54,103 nucleotides of DNA. Origin: Bacteroidales bacterium (GTDB lineage: Bacteria > Bacteroidota > Bacteroidia > Bacteroidales > UBA12170). Where the stretch lies: the NCBI GenBank assembly GCA_016744655.1, contig JADGDY010000012.1, forward strand, positions 1 to 54,103, in the 5' to 3' direction. Below are positions 17,816 to 26,395 of the stretch, piece by piece. The notes below the pieces were generated by a model that saw only the letters and a program-made list of their open reading frames with translations, was not told the DNA's origin and did no database searches. Each line of letters starts with the position of its first letter. Positions within the stretch are counted from its first letter, which is position 1. The position numbers and the translations under genes were made by a program.

Positions 17816-19210
17816 TTAAGCTTTCAAAGCCATATTTATCTTATCCACACTATCCTTGGCATCGCCATAAAGCATATCTGTATTTTCTTTATAGAATAAT
17901 GGGTTTTGAACTCCAGCATAACCCACAGCCATAGAACGCTTCATTACAATAACTCTTTTGGCATTCCATACTTGTATTACTGGCATACCATAAATCGGAC
18001 TTGTTTCGTCTTCTTCTGCGCCTGGGTTTACAATATCATTGGCTCCAATCACCATCACCACATCTGTTTCCGGAAGGTCATCATTCACTTCTTCCATCTC
18101 CATGACTATGTCGTAGCTCACATTAGCTTCTGCTAATAAAACATTCATGTGACCTGGTAAACGACCCGCTACAGGATGAATTCCGAATTGTACTTTGGTT
18201 CCGTTCTTCTGTAATAAGTCTACCAGTTCCTTAACTGGATATTGTGCTTTGGCTACTGCCATTCCGTATCCTGGAACAATAACCACCGATTTGGCTTCTT
18301 TTAATAATCCAGCCAATTCTTCATGTGTTGTGGCTGTTACTTCTCCTTCAATAGCTTTGGCCTCACCCTGTGGTGTATCACCAAATCCTCCAAAAATAAC
18401 GGAGAGGAAGCTACGATTCATGGCCTCACACATAATGATAGAAAGAATAGCTCCTGAACTACCTACCAAGGCTCCAGTTACAATCAATAAATCGTTGCCG
18501 AGCATAAAACCAGCTGCTGCTGCTGCCCACCCCGAATAGGAGTTGAGCATACTTACCACCACTGGCATATCTGCGCCACCAATAGCCATCACCAGCATTA
18601 CGCCAATAAAAGAAGCAATAGCTGTCATGATGTAGAGATACATTAGTCCATCGATACCTGGTTCCATAGCAAACAATACACCTAATATGATGGTGATAAT
18701 CACCAAAATGATATTCACTACATGTCTTCCTTTATAAGCCAGTGGTTTGCTCATGATTTTCCCATCTAGCTTTCCCCAGGCCACAATAGAACCTGTAAAA
18801 GTAATGGCTCCAATAAAGACACCAATAAATACTTCCACTAAATGGATGGTATGTTCGGCACCAGGGAGTGAATGAGTTTCAGGGTCGAGGTAAGAACCAA
18901 ATCCTACCAAAACAGCTGCCAGCCCTACAAAACTATGGAGGATGGCCACCAACTGTGGCATGGAGGTCATTTCTACCTTTCGTGCTACTATAATACCAAT
19001 TACAGATGCAATGGCTATAGCTATGAGTATATAAACATGGCCTTCTGCTCCATCTCCCAAAACTGTAGAGAGAATAGCGATGGCCATACCAATAATTCCG
19101 TATAAAACGCCTCGTTTTGCTGATTCTTGCGACGATAATCCGCCCAAGCTGAGTATAAATAAAATACTAGCAAAGAGGTATGCTGCTGTTTGAATTTGTG
19201 CTGTTATCAT
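17816..19210 (-). CDS. pntB: NAD(P) transhydrogenase subunit beta
   Basis: Membrane and NADP(H)-binding subunit of the proton-translocating transhydrogenase, which moves hydride between NADH and NADP+ at the expense of the proton gradient. The 464-residue length is standard. Seen: about nine transmembrane helices in the first 270 residues with many Gly and Ala, and domain III (about 290-464) with the NADP site in [15 protein letters not shown] and a later [13 protein letters not shown] block. Starts eight bases after pntA ends; the two form an operon closed by a strong terminator. Confidence 0.95.
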   Translation of the reverse strand: MITAQIQTAAYLFASILFILSLGGLSSQESAKRGVLYGIIGMAIAILSTVLGDGAEGHVYILIAIAIASVIGIIVARKVEMTSMPQLVAILHSFVGLAAVLVGFGSYLDPETHSLPGAEHTIHLVEVFIGVFIGAITFTGSIVAWGKLDGKIMSKPLAYKGRHVVNIILVIITIILGVLFAMEPGIDGLMYLYIMTAIASFIGVMLVMAIGGADMPVVVSMLNSYSGWAAAAAGFMLGNDLLIVTGALVGSSGAILSIIMCEAMNRSFLSVIFGGFGDTPQGEAKAIEGEVTATTHEELAGLLKEAKSVVIVPGYGMAVAKAQYPVKELVDLLQKNGTKVQFGIHPVAGRLPGHMNVLLAEANVSYDIVMEMEEVNDDLPETDVVMVIGANDIVNPGAEEDETSPIYGMPVIQVWNAKRVIVMKRSMAVGYAGVQNPLFYKENTDMLYGDAKDSVDKINMALKA

Positions 19211-19218
19211 ATCTCCTC

Positions 19219-20754
19219 CTATTTTCTAAACATTTTCAACATACGATGTGTCACTAAGAAACCACCCACAATATTTATACTGGCCACCAAAATAGCTACA
19301 AATGCAATAATGGTCATGGGGTCGGAAAGGTTATCGGTGGTTTGTAATAAACCTCCAATAATGATGATACCACTAATGGCATTGGTAACCGCCATGAGAG
19401 GAGTATGTAGTGAATGAGAAACATTCCAGATGACTTGCCAACCTACAAAAACTGCTAGCACGAATACGGTGAAATGTCCCATAAAATCAGCAGGTGCTAC
19501 TTTACCTAAAAGGAAAAGCAAGGCTCCTATGACTGCCAAACTAATCACAGTAGAAGTGGCTTTCTTTTTGGATATTTCTTCCGGTGTTGGACTTGATTTT
19601 ACTTCTTTAACCTCCTCCGTTTTTGGTGCTTGAGGACTCACCGGAAGTGGTTCTGGTGGCCAATTGACTTTACCATTATAGCTAACCATGGCTCGACTCA
19701 CCACATCATCTTCCATGTCTATTTTGAAATTCTCGTTCTTGCCCATATCATCGAGCAAGTGGCAGAGATTATTTCCATATAACTGGCTGGCTTGATTGGG
19801 GAGTTGATCTAATTTCCCAACTATGGTCACGCCATTATCAGTTTTAAAAACTTCGCCGTCTTTTGTGAAAACACAGTTTCCTCCAGTTGAAGCTGCTAAA
19901 TCCACAATTACAGAACCAGGTTTCATGGCTGCCACATGATAATCGAGTATCAATTTGGGAGCTTCACGACCTGGGATTTGAGCGGTGGTAATGATGATGT
20001 CTACTTCTTTAGCTTGTTGACTAAAGAGCTCCATCTCAGCATCAATAAAAGCTTGGCTCATCACCTTAGAATAACCAGAATCTGTGGAACCATCCTCCTC
20101 TATTTCTACAGTGAGGAATTGAGCTCCCATACTTTGGATTTGCTCGGCCACTTCTTTTCTGGTATCGAAGGCTCTCACTATAGCGCCTAGGCTATTGGCT
20201 GTCCCGATGGCTGCTAATCCAGCTACTCCGGCACCAATCACCAAAACCTTAGCAGGATCTACTTTCCCAGCTGCGGTAATCTGACCATTGAGGAAACGAC
20301 CAAAATGATTGGCACTTTCAATAACAGAGCGATAACCAGCAATATTAGCCATAGAGGATAAAACATCCATCTTCTGTGCGCGCGAGATACGCGGAATGGC
20401 ATCCATGGCAATGGCATTGATCTTCTTTGCTGCCAGTAATTTGAGCAGTTCGGGATTTTGAGCTGGCCAAAGGTAACTCAGGGTTACAGTGCCAGGATTC
20501 ATGAGTTCTATTTCTGATTCGGTAGGAGCGAGTACTTTAAGAACAATTTCTGCTGTTTTATAAAGCTCTTTAGCATTGGCAACTAGATTAGCCCCTGCAT
20601 CTTCGAACTCCTTATCAGCATAGTTTGCTCTTTCTCCGGCTCCTTTTTCAATAAAAACAGTGAAGCCTTGCTTGAGCAAGCGCTGTACCGTTTTCGGGGT
20701 AGCCCCAACACGTAATTCCTGTTGTGACACCTCTATTGGGATACCAATATTCAT
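19219..20754 (-). CDS. pntA: NAD(P) transhydrogenase subunit alpha (fused domain I and membrane part)
   Basis: NAD(H)-binding subunit of the proton-translocating transhydrogenase. At 511 residues it has the undivided architecture of enterobacterial PntA: domain I (about 1-370), beginning like an alanine dehydrogenase ([18 protein letters not shown]) with a Rossmann loop [13 protein letters not shown], a charged linker of Lys, Glu and Pro (about 372-400), and four C-terminal membrane helices (about 403-505). It is the first gene of the pntAB pair. Its leader (20761-20790) holds a weak GGGCAACAAA similarity to one arm of leader repeat family D, too short to call a copy. Confidence 0.95.
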   Translation of the reverse strand: MNIGIPIEVSQQELRVGATPKTVQRLLKQGFTVFIEKGAGERANYADKEFEDAGANLVANAKELYKTAEIVLKVLAPTESEIELMNPGTVTLSYLWPAQNPELLKLLAAKKINAIAMDAIPRISRAQKMDVLSSMANIAGYRSVIESANHFGRFLNGQITAAGKVDPAKVLVIGAGVAGLAAIGTANSLGAIVRAFDTRKEVAEQIQSMGAQFLTVEIEEDGSTDSGYSKVMSQAFIDAEMELFSQQAKEVDIIITTAQIPGREAPKLILDYHVAAMKPGSVIVDLAASTGGNCVFTKDGEVFKTDNGVTIVGKLDQLPNQASQLYGNNLCHLLDDMGKNENFKIDMEDDVVSRAMVSYNGKVNWPPEPLPVSPQAPKTEEVKEVKSSPTPEEISKKKATSTVISLAVIGALLFLLGKVAPADFMGHFTVFVLAVFVGWQVIWNVSHSLHTPLMAVTNAISGIIIIGGLLQTTDNLSDPMTIIAFVAILVASINIVGGFLVTHRMLKMFRK

Positions 20755-20976
20755 AGATATGATTTTAATAAGGTTATTTGTTGCCCTAAAGATAAGGATG
20801 TTTTTCTTTGGGATTGATTTTTAACAGGATGTTATCAATGTATCGTATAATCAAGAATACTAAACGGATTTTTCAGTAATCTTATAAAGAATTAATAAAT
20901 TGAAAAATACTTTTCCATGGAAAGGAAAGGTTTCTCGCGGCGTATCGAAATGACTGGTTTTTTGACTACTGAACAG

Positions 20977-21023
20977 GAAGAAGTGCTTTGCTTTTGGCAT
21001 TGAAAAAAGCAAAGTCCTTCTTC
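20977..21023. other. Long hairpin with loop orientation opposite to its duplicate
   Basis: Arms of 19 bases (20977-20995 and 21005-21023, two mismatches) around the loop GGCATTGAA. In the duplicated copy (25495-25538) the arms are similar but the loop is TTCAATGCC, the exact reverse complement. Confidence 0.85.
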
Positions 21024-21156
21024 TTTTCGATTATCTTGTAATGCACGGTAATTATGAATGAAATGAAGAATCGTTATTGATTTGAAACTTGTTTTGAACA
21101 GTATTGTTAAATATGGATAAAATGCTGACTATGCTATACCATCAAATTATATTGGC

Positions 21157-21164
21157 TATTTTTG
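21157..21164 (+). promoter_or_regulatory. Promoter -7 element of the first DUF6624 gene
   Basis: TATTTTTG, 21 bases before the ATG. The same octamer lies at the same distance before the duplicate gene (25672-25679), which supports its function. Confidence 0.55.
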
Positions 21165-21185
21165 TGATTGCATAAAAACAATCCA

Positions 21186-21842
21186 ATGAAACAGACCTAT
21201 TTAATCATCACCTTACTCCTATCCTTATCACTATTCAGTCAAACACAAGAGAAAAAGGATTTCAAAGAATTAATAGCCACATTAGATAGTATCTATCACT
21301 TTGATCAAGTAATTCGAGAGCAGTCTAGAGAGCTAGAAAAAGAATACGATTGGAAATCCGACGAAATGCAAAACCTTTGGAAAGAGATGTATATTCAAGA
21401 TTCCATAAATTTGATTAAAGTAGAGAAAATTATAAGTAAATATGGCTGGTTAGGCGAAGATGATATAGGAAAACAAGGCAATACAACTGTTTTTCTAGTC
21501 ATTCAACATGCTGATATTGCTACTCAGGAAAAATATCTTCCTATCCTTCAAGATGCGGTTGAGAAAGGAAATGCCACAGGAAGTGAATTGGCCTTAATGA
21601 AAGATCGTATATTACTAGGAAAGGGCCAAAAACAAGTTTATGGTAGCCAATTAGAAGCAGACCCCAAAAACGGTGGTTATCGTGTTTCTGCCATGATAGA
21701 TCCAGATCAGGTAGATTCCAGAAGAAAAGAAGTTGGCTTAGATCCTATTTCAGAATATCTAAAGATTTGGGATCTTACATGGGACTTGGTGGCCTTTAAG
21801 AAGCGGATGGAGCTTTATGATTTAGAAAAAGAAGAGAATTAA
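21186..21842 (+). CDS. Exported DUF6624-family protein, copy 1
   Basis: A 218-residue protein with a signal peptide (about 1-19) and a helical mature region. The diagnostic stretch (residues about 84-170) includes YGWLGEDDIGKQG, FLVIQHADIATQEKYLP, LMKDRILLGKGQKQVYGSQL and DSRRKEVGL. The family is widespread in Bacteroidota and has no known function. I start at ATG 21186 because it begins the signal peptide; an in-frame codon at 21168 adds six residues. The duplicate at 25701 has the same length and most residues identical. Confidence 0.85.
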   Translation: MKQTYLIITLLLSLSLFSQTQEKKDFKELIATLDSIYHFDQVIREQSRELEKEYDWKSDEMQNLWKEMYIQDSINLIKVEKIISKYGWLGEDDIGKQGNTTVFLVIQHADIATQEKYLPILQDAVEKGNATGSELALMKDRILLGKGQKQVYGSQLEADPKNGGYRVSAMIDPDQVDSRRKEVGLDPISEYLKIWDLTWDLVAFKKRMELYDLEKEEN

Positions 21843-21966
21843 AAAAATTGGGTTTTGGTAAATAAAAGATTACTGTATATAATATTAATCAGTTAGGTGA
21901 GTTATGATATAAGCATACAGATAAATATCTAGTAAATATACTATAACACATTCTAACTAAATTAAA

Positions 21967-23403
21967 ATGAAAAAGGTCTTTTTATTATTTCTAGTTGCAG
22001 GGCTCATTATTTCCATTCAAGCTCAAGATACAGATTATTTACAAGATTTTGAATTCGTGGTTACTAGGGTGAAAAAAGATTATCCTGGTTATCTTGACAA
22101 AGTAAATGAAAATAACATTTCCCAAATAGAGGATCTCGAAAGCGATTTAAGAAAGAAACTCCATCAATTTCCGGATTCATGTGTTTATTATCTTAAAGCC
22201 TATACTGATTGGTTTAAGGACCATCATTTGCGAATTTCACAAAATAATCTTCCAAAAATAAAAGGCAAAGGACAAGAAATAGAGAAAAAATATGGCAGCT
22301 TTGATTTTGATGAATTATTCAGTAGGACTGAGTCGATTGAAGGTATTTGGCGTGGTTATAGAGGGAATTTTGCTATCACTAAAGATAATGGTAAGAATTA
22401 TGTAGGGATTGCAATTGAATTCCCAGGTTATGAAAAAAATCAAATCATGTTTGAAGCAATTGATTTAGGAAATAATGAATTCGACTTAATAAGCTATAGA
22501 GACTATAGGCATTATCAACCTGAAAATGAAAAGGGCTCACTACATCAAAATCAATCTGTTTTTGAAATTCATGATGACACCCGATTTGTGAGACAATCTG
22601 AGGATTTAAAAGCGGATCTATCATTTTTTCTCTCCTATATTCCGCAATATCCTAATGGTCTAAATACATATAGTGTTGCTCAAAACTTGAGTGACAGCAC
22701 CTTTTATCTTAGGATTCCCGGGTTTTATTCCAGCCTTGCCAATGACTTAGTGCTAAAGCATTGGGATGAGATTATCGCCCGTCCAAATTTGATTATTGAT
22801 ATCAGAAATAATGGCGGAGGACAAGATGAATATTATGAAGAACTAGCTGGATTAATTTATACCAATCCATACGAGAATAAAGGTGTTGAGTGGTATTCTA
22901 CAGGTGGAATTGTTGCGGATTGGGAGGCGTCGATAAAGAATGGTGAGATCAAAGAAGGTTATGAAGAGAGCTCTATAGCTTTGCTTGAATCCATGAAAAA
23001 AAATATTGGAGGATTTGTCCTGAATCCAAATTACGATAATGAAGAACTTATGGTAAGAGATACTATTTATCAATACCCTAAAAAAGTTGGCATAATTATA
23101 AATGGAAGAAATGCTTCATCGGCAGAACAGTTTCTATTGACTGCTAAACAAAGCGCTAAAGTGACCCTTTTTGGTAATGAAAATTCAGCTGGTGTTCTTG
23201 ATTATTCTAATTGTACACAAAAAAAATCACCATCGGGTAAATACAATCTCTATTTACCAGCTACCCGCTCCAGAAGGTTGCCAGAAAACCCAATTGATAA
23301 TATTGGAATCGCACCTGATATAATCATTCCCTTAGAGCCAAAAGAGCAACTATTTAATAGACTTGATGATTGGGTTTATTTTGTTAAATATTATTTGGAG
23401 TAA
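21967..23403 (+). CDS. Exported S41 (tail-specific protease-like) family protein
   Basis: A 478-residue protein with a signal peptide (about 1-19), an N-terminal helical region, a beta-rich middle, and a C-terminal S41 peptidase core (about 235-478). The core shows LRIPGFYSS, LIIDIRNNGGGQDEYYE and NGRNASSAEQFLLTAKQ, where the catalytic Ser is near 383-384. The usual Lys of CtpA-type enzymes (GKG motif) is not evident; the equivalent place reads FGNENSAGVLDYS, as in S41 subfamilies without the Ser-Lys dyad. No PDZ domain is obvious. Probably acts in the periplasm or at the cell surface; the substrate is unknown. It follows the DUF6624 gene by 124 bases and may have its own promoter. Confidence 0.82.
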   Translation: MKKVFLLFLVAGLIISIQAQDTDYLQDFEFVVTRVKKDYPGYLDKVNENNISQIEDLESDLRKKLHQFPDSCVYYLKAYTDWFKDHHLRISQNNLPKIKGKGQEIEKKYGSFDFDELFSRTESIEGIWRGYRGNFAITKDNGKNYVGIAIEFPGYEKNQIMFEAIDLGNNEFDLISYRDYRHYQPENEKGSLHQNQSVFEIHDDTRFVRQSEDLKADLSFFLSYIPQYPNGLNTYSVAQNLSDSTFYLRIPGFYSSLANDLVLKHWDEIIARPNLIIDIRNNGGGQDEYYEELAGLIYTNPYENKGVEWYSTGGIVADWEASIKNGEIKEGYEESSIALLESMKKNIGGFVLNPNYDNEELMVRDTIYQYPKKVGIIINGRNASSAEQFLLTAKQSAKVTLFGNENSAGVLDYSNCTQKKSPSGKYNLYLPATRSRRLPENPIDNIGIAPDIIIPLEPKEQLFNRLDDWVYFVKYYLE

Positions 23404-23548
23404 ATGTGGAATTTAGTCTTTAGACCCTGTATTTTAGTCAATGACCTTCCTATTCTGTTAATATTTTCTAATGATTAACTAAGCCATAAAATCAATATTA
23501 CATTTACGGATTATTAGAATGAACGCTTATAATCTATAGATACTCAAA

Positions 23549-25075
23549 ATGAAACATCTCTTTATTTCTCTATTATTAATTTTCAATATCAGCCTTTTTG
23601 CTCAAAATTTCAGTTTTGAATTACAGAATGAATTTGACATAGATGCTAGAGACTATCCTATCAGTTCCGACGCACAAAACTATTTTGTTGCTTTTACTGT
23701 GATTGATCTCGACAATGATTTTCGAAATAGTATTCATTTCATCTCTACTGATTTGGATGGACAAATTGAGGAGGTCATGATATACGAATCTCCTAATGGT
23801 AATATTTCAATATCTTGTGATCAAATTCTCAACCTTCCCAATGGGGAACAGTTGTTGAGCGGTGTTTATTCTGAGAATAATACACCCCCTTATTATCCCT
23901 TCATCATGAATATAGCTGAGGATGGACAAGTAAATTGGGCCAAAAAGATAAACTCAGGAACGATTTCTAGATTGAAAATAGAATTATTAAGTGATGACTC
24001 TATTTTAGTTTTGATACGAAGCGCTGGTGTTAGCGACCATAGTATTATCTGTAAAATGGATATAGATGGTAATTTTAGCAATATCAAAGAGTTGGGGACC
24101 TTTCAGAATGTGCCCAAAAAGTTCACCACTTACAATGGTTTTTTTGAAGTGTTATTTGTAGATGGGAATTTGATGAGTATTGAAAATGATTTATCAGATA
24201 TCAATTGGCAAAGAAAATATTATAATGAAATTGGGATGGAATATAGTAGAGCTGAAAATGGAGATTTTCTATTTGTATCAGCACAAGTTTCTTTTCCAGG
24301 TTATATGACTGTATTCAGAACCGATGCTGATGGAAATGCCATTTGGGCTCAATATATAGAAGCATGGCATGGAGAGGAACAAAACCAAATCAGTATTTTT
24401 GATATTGTAGATTTTCATTTTATAGAAGAGGACCCAAATGGAAACATTATTGTCAGCGCCAATAGTGAGGGAGGTTTATTTGGCTCCCTACAAATGGTAT
24501 TAGACGCCAATGGAAATTACTTATCTAATTATAAAATTAACACTTATAAAAATCAGTTTAGGGTGATTAATGACCACGATTATCTAGTTGGAGGGTTTTT
24601 AAATTCCGGTTCTATTAATACCACTAATTTTATCTTTGAAAAAAGAGCCTATATGGATAGTTCACCATGTGATAGTATTTATAATTATAGTATTGCTGCA
24701 GGCGATGAAATGAGTATGACTCCAGATGAAATCAACCTAAACGTTTTCGAAGAATTTACTGTTGAAGATATAGATGTGGTGACAAGTTCCGGGAACTTTG
24801 AGCAAAACGAGTATTGTGATATGCTGCTTCATGTGGATATAAATCCTAGTCTGCAAAGCCAAGTGGAAGTCTATCCAAACCCCAGCGATGATAAAGTCTG
24901 GATATCAAGTGAGTCAGAAATCTCCAATATAAAGATTTATAATGCTCTTGGCTTTCTTATCGAAGAAACTGAATACTCACTTATCGATTTAAATAATTAT
25001 CCTAGAGGCGTTTATTTGCTTCAAATTGAGTTTGACTCTAATCAAAAGGTGATAAAAAAGATGTTAAAGAAATAA
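23549..25075 (+). CDS. T9SS-exported protein with a type A sorting domain
   Basis: A 508-residue secreted protein. Signal peptide (about 1-18); a beta-rich body (about 20-420) with short repeated (D/N)-x-DGN turns (AEDGQVNWAKKI, DIDGNFSNI, DADGNAIWAQYI), as in delta-60/beta-propeller cargo proteins; and a C-terminal T9SS sorting domain (about 438-508) containing VYPNPSDDKVWIS and a terminal Lys-rich KKMLKK. No catalytic motif is visible. Likely a surface or secreted protein of unknown role. Confidence 0.82.
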   Translation: MKHLFISLLLIFNISLFAQNFSFELQNEFDIDARDYPISSDAQNYFVAFTVIDLDNDFRNSIHFISTDLDGQIEEVMIYESPNGNISISCDQILNLPNGEQLLSGVYSENNTPPYYPFIMNIAEDGQVNWAKKINSGTISRLKIELLSDDSILVLIRSAGVSDHSIICKMDIDGNFSNIKELGTFQNVPKKFTTYNGFFEVLFVDGNLMSIENDLSDINWQRKYYNEIGMEYSRAENGDFLFVSAQVSFPGYMTVFRTDADGNAIWAQYIEAWHGEEQNQISIFDIVDFHFIEEDPNGNIIVSANSEGGLFGSLQMVLDANGNYLSNYKINTYKNQFRVINDHDYLVGGFLNSGSINTTNFIFEKRAYMDSSPCDSIYNYSIAAGDEMSMTPDEINLNVFEEFTVEDIDVVTSSGNFEQNEYCDMLLHVDINPSLQSQVEVYPNPSDDKVWISSESEISNIKIYNALGFLIEETEYSLIDLNNYPRGVYLLQIEFDSNQKVIKKMLKK

Positions 25076-25142
25076 CCTTATCAATAATTGTCACTCATTA
25101 CCATAAAAGATGGCACATTTGAAACACAGCTTTCATTTTGTT

Positions 25143-25159
25143 AACACCTAATAATTATT
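25143..25159. repeat. 17-base direct repeat, left copy, inside a terminator-like hairpin
   Basis: AACACCTAATAATTATT. The left seven bases pair with AGGTGTT a little downstream (to 25170), forming a hairpin after the T9SS-protein gene that could act as a terminator. The identical 17 bases recur at 25428-25444 without the second arm. Confidence 0.7.
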
Positions 25160-25257
25160 TTGAGGTGTTCAATTATTTACTTTGCTTAATGATTTATAAT
25201 TCAATAGGCTATAAGTTTGCTTTTTACTAAACTGTAGAACTAATTGTTTTAGAGTAC

Positions 25258-25369
25258 GCTTTTTTCGCTCCCCTTGGGCCGGAACGATGCTGTTCGCTAC
25301 GATGAATGTAGCGATAATGATAGTATCGTCATTAACCGAAGCGTCAGCTGTTGGGGCAAACGAAAAAAG
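25258..25369 (+). repeat. Leader repeat family D, copy 2, with an inserted two-hairpin module
   Basis: Plus-strand reading: T-run, CGCTCCCC, CGGAACGATGCTGT, then a 41-base insert, then ACCGAAGCGTCAGCTGTT, GGGGCAAACG and an A-run. Copy 1 (2452-2522) has the same flanking modules fused directly. The insert consists of two small hairpins, CGCTAC/GTAGCG and TAATGA/TCATTA. The remainder of 25076-25446 contains no credible gene. Confidence 0.8.
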
Positions 25370-25427
25370 ACGGAATATCAAGATGTTAGGCGTTTGCCTT
25401 CTAGTTCTGAACAAGTACTTATATCTA

Positions 25428-25444
25428 AACACCTAATAATTATT
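25428..25444. repeat. 17-base direct repeat, right copy
   Basis: Exact match to 25143-25159. The two copies bracket 268 bases containing the family D element, next to the left boundary of the DUF6624 duplication. Confidence 0.7.
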
Positions 25445-25494
25445 AAAGATTGCTCGCTACGCATCGGAATGACTATTTTTTGGAAAGAACAGTA

Positions 25495-25538
25495 AGAAGG
25501 GTTTTGCTTTTTTCAATGCCAAAAGCAAAACCATTCTT
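25495..25538. other. Long hairpin, inverted-loop counterpart
   Basis: Arms at 25495-25511 and 25521-25538 around the loop TTCAATGCC, exactly the reverse complement of the loop in the copy at 20977-21023. Flanking sequence is in the same orientation in both copies, so only the hairpin is flipped. Confidence 0.85.
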
Positions 25539-25671
25539 CTTTCCGATAATCTTGTGATGCACAGTAATTCTGAATGAATGAAGAATCTTTATTATTTGAA
25601 ACTTGTTTTGAACAGTATTGTTAAATATGGATAAAATATTAAACTAGGCTATATCATCAAATTATATTGGC

Positions 25672-25679
25672 TATTTTTG
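25672..25679 (+). promoter_or_regulatory. Promoter -7 element of the second DUF6624 gene
   Basis: TATTTTTG at the same spacing to the ATG as in copy 1 (21157-21164). Confidence 0.55.
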
Positions 25680-25700
25680 ATATTGCATAAAAACAATCCA

Positions 25701-26357
25701 ATGAAACAGACCTATTTAATCATCACTCTACTTCTTTCCATATCACTTTTCAGTCAAGAACAAGGAAAGAAGAACTTTCAAGAATTAATAGCTACTCTAG
25801 ATAGCATCCATCATCTAGATCAGGTCTACCGAGAGCAATCTCGAGAACTAGAAGAAATATATGATTGGAATTCTGATGAGATGCAAAACCTTTGGAAGGT
25901 AATACATAATCAAGACTCTGTAAATCTGATTAGAGTTGAGAAAATAATTAATGAATATGGTTGGCTTGGAGAAGAAGAAGTTGGTAAGCAAGGAAGTAAA
26001 ACCCTATTTCTAATTATACAACATGCCGATATTGCCACGCAAGAGAAATACCTTCCTGTTCTTCAAGAAGCTGTAAAAAGTGGAATGGCTGAAGGAAGTT
26101 TTTTGGCAGTAATGAAAGATCGGATTCTATTAAGAAAAGGGGGAAAGCAAGTTTATGGAAGTCAATTAGAGACAGATCCTGAAAATGGCGGCTACCGAGT
26201 TTCTGCTATGATAGATCCTGATCTGGTAGATTCCAGAAGAAAAGAAGTTGGCTTAGATTCTATGTCAGAATACTTAAAAATCTGGGACCTTAATTGGGAC
26301 CTTGAAGCTTTTAAAAAGCGAATGGAACAATATGATTTGGAAAAGGCCAGAAATTAA
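25701..26357 (+). CDS. Exported DUF6624-family protein, copy 2
   Basis: A 218-residue paralogue of the protein at 21186, colinear without gaps, with changes concentrated at surface-type positions. The core blocks YGWLGEEEVGKQG, IQHADIATQEKYLP, VMKDRILLRKGGKQVYGSQL and DSRRKEVGL are kept, so both copies look intact. Its stop is followed closely by the deroxyribosyltransferase-like gene (start 38 bases later), which copy 1 lacks; the two probably share a transcript. Start chosen at ATG 25701 by comparison with copy 1 and the signal peptide. Confidence 0.85.
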   Translation: MKQTYLIITLLLSISLFSQEQGKKNFQELIATLDSIHHLDQVYREQSRELEEIYDWNSDEMQNLWKVIHNQDSVNLIRVEKIINEYGWLGEEEVGKQGSKTLFLIIQHADIATQEKYLPVLQEAVKSGMAEGSFLAVMKDRILLRKGGKQVYGSQLETDPENGGYRVSAMIDPDLVDSRRKEVGLDSMSEYLKIWDLNWDLEAFKKRMEQYDLEKARN

Positions 26358-26395
26358 AAATGCTGTTCGTATATTTACAGCATAATAAACTAGAT

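Larger units (their letters stand above)
20928..21842 (+). repeat. Segmental duplication, copy 1 (hairpin, promoter and DUF6624 gene)
   Basis: Matches 25447-26357 in order over about 0.9 kb: a TCTCGC..ATCGAAATGAC stretch, a long hairpin, about 150 bases of leader with a conserved -7 element, and the whole coding sequence. Similarity falls away after the stop codons. The noncoding half of 20755-21185 otherwise shows no gene. Confidence 0.85.
25447..26357 (+). repeat. Segmental duplication, copy 2
   Basis: Matches 20928-21842 through leader, promoter and coding sequence. Leader strings such as TTGAAACTTGTTTTGAACAG and GTTAAATATGGATAAAAT are identical in both copies. Confidence 0.85.

Noticed and set aside
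20761..20790. Fifth family D copy in the pntA leader
   Set aside because: Only one arm (GGGCAACAAA) is similar; no partner arm can be found.
25169..25432. Reading frame of 87 codons on the minus strand
   Set aside because: It is made almost entirely of the family D element and flanking AT-rich sequence; no protein-like pattern or start signal.
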